A stretch of DNA of 46,659 bases. It comes from Zygnema circumcarinatum. Taxonomy: Eukaryota; Streptophyta; Zygnematophyceae; Zygnematales; Zygnemataceae. Position 1 is the stretch's first letter. Each line of letters opens with the position of its first letter. The stretch covers positions 2,758,671 through 2,805,329 of the forward strand of contig CM074810.1 in NCBI GenBank assembly GCA_037447605.1, written 5' to 3'. Shown here piece after piece: positions 44,160 through 46,659 of this stretch. The notes below the pieces were generated by a model. It did no database searches, was not told the DNA's origin, and was given only the letters and a program-made list of their open reading frames with translations. The translations under genes and the position numbers were made by a program.

Positions 44160-45971
44160 GTACATGGCCCCGGAGTACGCACGAACGGGATTGGTCACAT
44201 CCAGTGCCGACGTGTACGCCCTCGGCCTCACCATATTGCAGCTACTCACGGGCGAACCAAGGATCCACAAAATCCATGGACTCCTCGAGGGCTGCGGGCC
44301 AGCTCAGCCGAAGCGCGAGTTGGAGAAGGCGACAGCTGTCTTCATGGCGAGGCTGGACCCGCGGGGAGGGGCGTGGGGGCGCGACCACACAGAGGCAGTT
44401 GTCCACGTGGCACTGCACTGCGTGGAGGAGGACAGGGCGGCTCGCCCGAGTCTTGAAAACGATGTTGTGCCTCGCTTGCAGAGGGCAGCGGAGAATGCAA
44501 AGGAGGGGGAGCAACTAGATTCAGCAGTATCAGCACAAACGCCTGCACCCGAAAACGATGGAAAAAAAATGAATGAGAGCAGTCCCCTGGAGGAACTTGA
44601 GGATAAAGCTGAGGAATTAGGCCCTGCCACGGTTCTCACCCAAGGTGATTTGAATGAAGTCGGGTCTCTTGTGAAGGAAGTGATGGCTGTGTGGGAGAAT
44701 GTGAAGTCACATCGAAAGAAAGGCAAGGTGCTGAGCGAGACCGTGAATATCGTGTACGAAGCGATGAAGAGTAGAAGTTACCAAGGGAGTGACTTGGTAA
44801 CTGAAAAACTTGCAATACGCCAGTTTCAGTCTACCATGAAGAGGGCAATCGCTGTTGCAGAAAAATGCAATCAGAGCACTACGTACCGACTCCTGTTTTC
44901 TAACAACATTTCAGCTGAACTTCTACAAATACAAACTGAGTTGAACACCTTCCAGCTTCCTTCCTTTCTTCTGGTGGTGAGAGAAGCGGGGAAAGGCGGT
45001 CAACCACCTTCTCCGAGTCAAAAAACCAATCTACTAGACACTCAATCCGATCCAATTGCTGAGGTGCGTTCCGGGTCGGGCTTGGAGAAGCGCTGTGATG
45101 GCATTCTGTTAGTTTCCGGGAGGGGTTTGGAAGTTTATGCATGTGCAGATTCACCTGTCGCTGTCTGTGATTGACGTGCCTGCCGGGATAAAGGCTGCTT
45201 CGTCAACAGATTGAGGAGAGATTTGAACCGTCCCCCAGTTAGGAAATTGTCTTCGAATGTTGCAAAGTACATATCAGACCCTGAGTCCCTATAGCCTGAA
45301 GTTTGTGTGTATTTGCATTCCTTATGATATTCGACATGCTGACTTGTGATTCCCCTCCTTGCCTTGACCGTCAGGTCGAAACCCTTAAACAAGAGATCAA
45401 GGATAAGGCTGAGGCGCAGTTCCGTGTAGCTGTGCAATACGCTAACGGAAATGGAGTCCCCAAAGACATGGAACAGGCCGTTCAGTTTTATAGGCGCGCT
45501 GCAGAGAATGGCCATCGTGATGCCCAGTACTATTTAGGTTGGTGCTACGCGAATGGAGAAGGAGTCCCCAAAGACATGGAACAGGCCGTTCAGTTTTATA
45601 GGCGCGCTGCAGAGAATGGCCATCCTGAGGCCCAGTACAATTTAGGTTGGTGCTACGCGAATGGAGAAGGAGTCCCCAAAGACATGGAACAGGCCGTTCA
45701 GTTTTATAGGCGCGCTGCAGAGAATGGCCATCCTGAGGCCCAGTACAATTTAGGTTGGTGCTACGCGAATGGAGAAGGAGTCCCCAAAGACATGGAACAG
45801 GCCGTTCAGTTTTATAGGCGCGCTGTAGAGAATGGCAGTTATCACGCGCATGACAAGTTAGGTGACTGCTACAGGAAAGGAGAAGGAGTCCCCAAAGACA
45901 TAGAAAAGGCCGTTCAGTTGTATAGGATGCAGGAATTTGCATGGTGCAGCGGCCAACCAATCCCGTGCTGA
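44160..45971 (+). CDS. Cluster member 5: kinase C-lobe-UND-like bundle-Sel1 (5' truncated, no U-box, decayed 3' end)
   Basis: Exon 44160-44976 opens at the same phase-2 acceptor as the kinase C-lobe exons of members 2 and 3 (ttcctcacag|GTACATGG). It encodes YMAPEYARTGLVTSSADVY, LTILQLLTG and ALHCVEEDRAARPSLENDV, then an acidic spacer and a helical bundle (VWENVKSHRKKGKVLSETVN, AIAVAEKCNQSTTYRLLFSN). The donor gtg|gtgaga leads over a 398-bp intron to 45375 (V-E-T-L-K-Q-E-I, phase 0) and four Sel1 units that are almost exact 108-bp copies. The frame ends at 45971. Two other frames hold the remnants of the last Sel1 repeats to about 46200 (AAANQSRAEAANMF, then KDAQFNVGVCFLDERG), so an insertion near 45930 and a second indel have broken the end. 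No kinase N-lobe exon is found upstream. It shows that kinase C-lobe and bundle share one exon in this family. Confidence 0.78.
45453..45884 (+). repeat. Four tandem 108-bp Sel1 units, nearly identical
   Basis: The word ggagtccccaaagacatgg recurs at 45453, 45561, 45669 and 45777, with a fifth partial unit at 45885. Each unit codes one 36-residue Sel1 repeat ([20 protein letters not shown] type). Such identity is far above that between Sel1 units in members 1-4 and points to recent expansion. Confidence 0.95.
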
Positions 45972-46200
45972 GGCTGCAAATATGTTTCGGAGACTAACAG
46001 TGGTGACAGGGGATCAAGGACGCTCAGTTTAACGTGGGAGTGTGCTTTTTGGACGAACGAGGCATGACGAAAAACGTGGAAAGAGTGAGAGAGTATATGC
46101 AGAGGGCGGCGGGTCAAGGCCACTTGAAGGCGGAGTCCACTCCGGCGTTGATCGATAAGCCCTTTTGGAGGTGGTGTATTCAGATTGTGTTTTAGGGCAG

Positions 46201-46659
46201 GCTTGAAGAAAGAGTGAGGGTTTTTATCGTCGCTGAATGTGAAGTCCCTGTAGGGGCATACCTTGATAAAGTCACAAGGAATTTTACCATTATTTATTTA
46301 TAATATAACTGAATGTTGGGCTTTGCCCGCTAGCCAGGCTAAGACTTAGACGTAGTGGGAGGAGGTGAGGTAAGGTCAGAGCTTCGAGGCTCGTGACTTT
46401 ATCAAGGTTGTCGAGCGTGGTGTTTACTTTACAAAGTGACCCTACCAAATGGTCGACTGCTCTGGAAAAATATATAAAAAAATGTGGGTAATTGCATTCG
46501 CTTTCCATCACTTTCCGTCCACGCTCAAAATTGTCAGTCAGATTCAGTTCCACTTCCAGTCCTGATTCAGTTCAGTTTCACTTCCTCTTGCACTTTCAAT
46601 GAAACATTCAATTTATTTCATGAGTGTTGTCTGAGTCCCTTTCCCGTTTCTGAGAAGCC
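46201..46659. other. 3' flank of member 5; includes a short inverted repeat
   Basis: accttgataaagtcac at 46260-46275 is repeated inverted at 46393-46408. No gene is seen. A TATA-like atatataaaaaa near 46470 could belong to a gene beyond the window. Confidence 0.6.

Overview
The window is nuclear DNA of a green plant, most likely a streptophyte (a charophyte alga or a non-seed land plant). The evidence is GT-AG introns, a BTB-NPH3 protein, an F-box protein of the At4g00755 type, a plastid-type adenylate kinase, a plant biotin synthase (BIO2), CCCTAA/CCCTAAA telomere-like repeats, and plant-style promoters with G-boxes and CCAAT boxes. The species cannot be fixed. The very heavy GA/CT simple sequence would suit a repeat-rich charophyte such as Chara, but that is a guess. 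There is no operon logic, no CRISPR array, no recognisable transposase or reverse transcriptase, and no rRNA or tRNA gene that I can see. Two assembly gaps (10 N and 100 N) and several small indels limit the gene models.

The dominant feature is a cluster of five paralogous genes (members 1-5) built from a non-RD protein kinase, a four-helix-bundle segment like the N-terminal domain of plant U-box ligases (UND; fold also shared with MCAfunc/HeLo-type bundles), a U-box E3 domain, a hypervariable 11-residue repeat linker and a long Sel1-repeat solenoid. They lie at 141-1892 (+), 13615-16380 (-), 24270-27282 (-), 30561-32995 (-) and 44160-46200 (+). Members 2, 3 and 4 share their 3' flanks, and members 2 and 3 also share upstream flanks, so they are segmental duplicates. 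Blocks of near-identical sequence are swapped between members. Only members 2 and 3 show the kinase N-lobe exon. Member 5 begins at the kinase C-lobe exon just after a long imperfect palindrome and lacks the U-box.

Between them, left to right, are a six-exon adenylate kinase gene (3342-7302, -) with a 1.9-kb minisatellite in intron 2; a three-exon BTB-NPH3 gene whose last exon adds a WD40 propeller (8804-11769, +); a six-exon F-box gene (19438-22067, -); a five-exon biotin synthase gene (35454-39011, +) with an interstitial telomeric array in intron 1; a broken 5' fragment of a DEAD-box RNA helicase (40611-41140, +); and an unrecognised, frame-broken proline/glycine-rich gene (41707-43420, +).

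Intergenic DNA is mostly GA/CT tracts, pentamer and hexamer arrays (CCATG, CGTGA, AACCGC, GGTAAC) and a recurring promoter-like module with ACGTG cores next to CCAAT/ATTGG. The housekeeping genes have no obvious functional link to the cluster. The plausible unit of biology here is the kinase/E3/Sel1 family, which would put phosphorylation, ubiquitination and a ligand-binding solenoid on one polypeptide.
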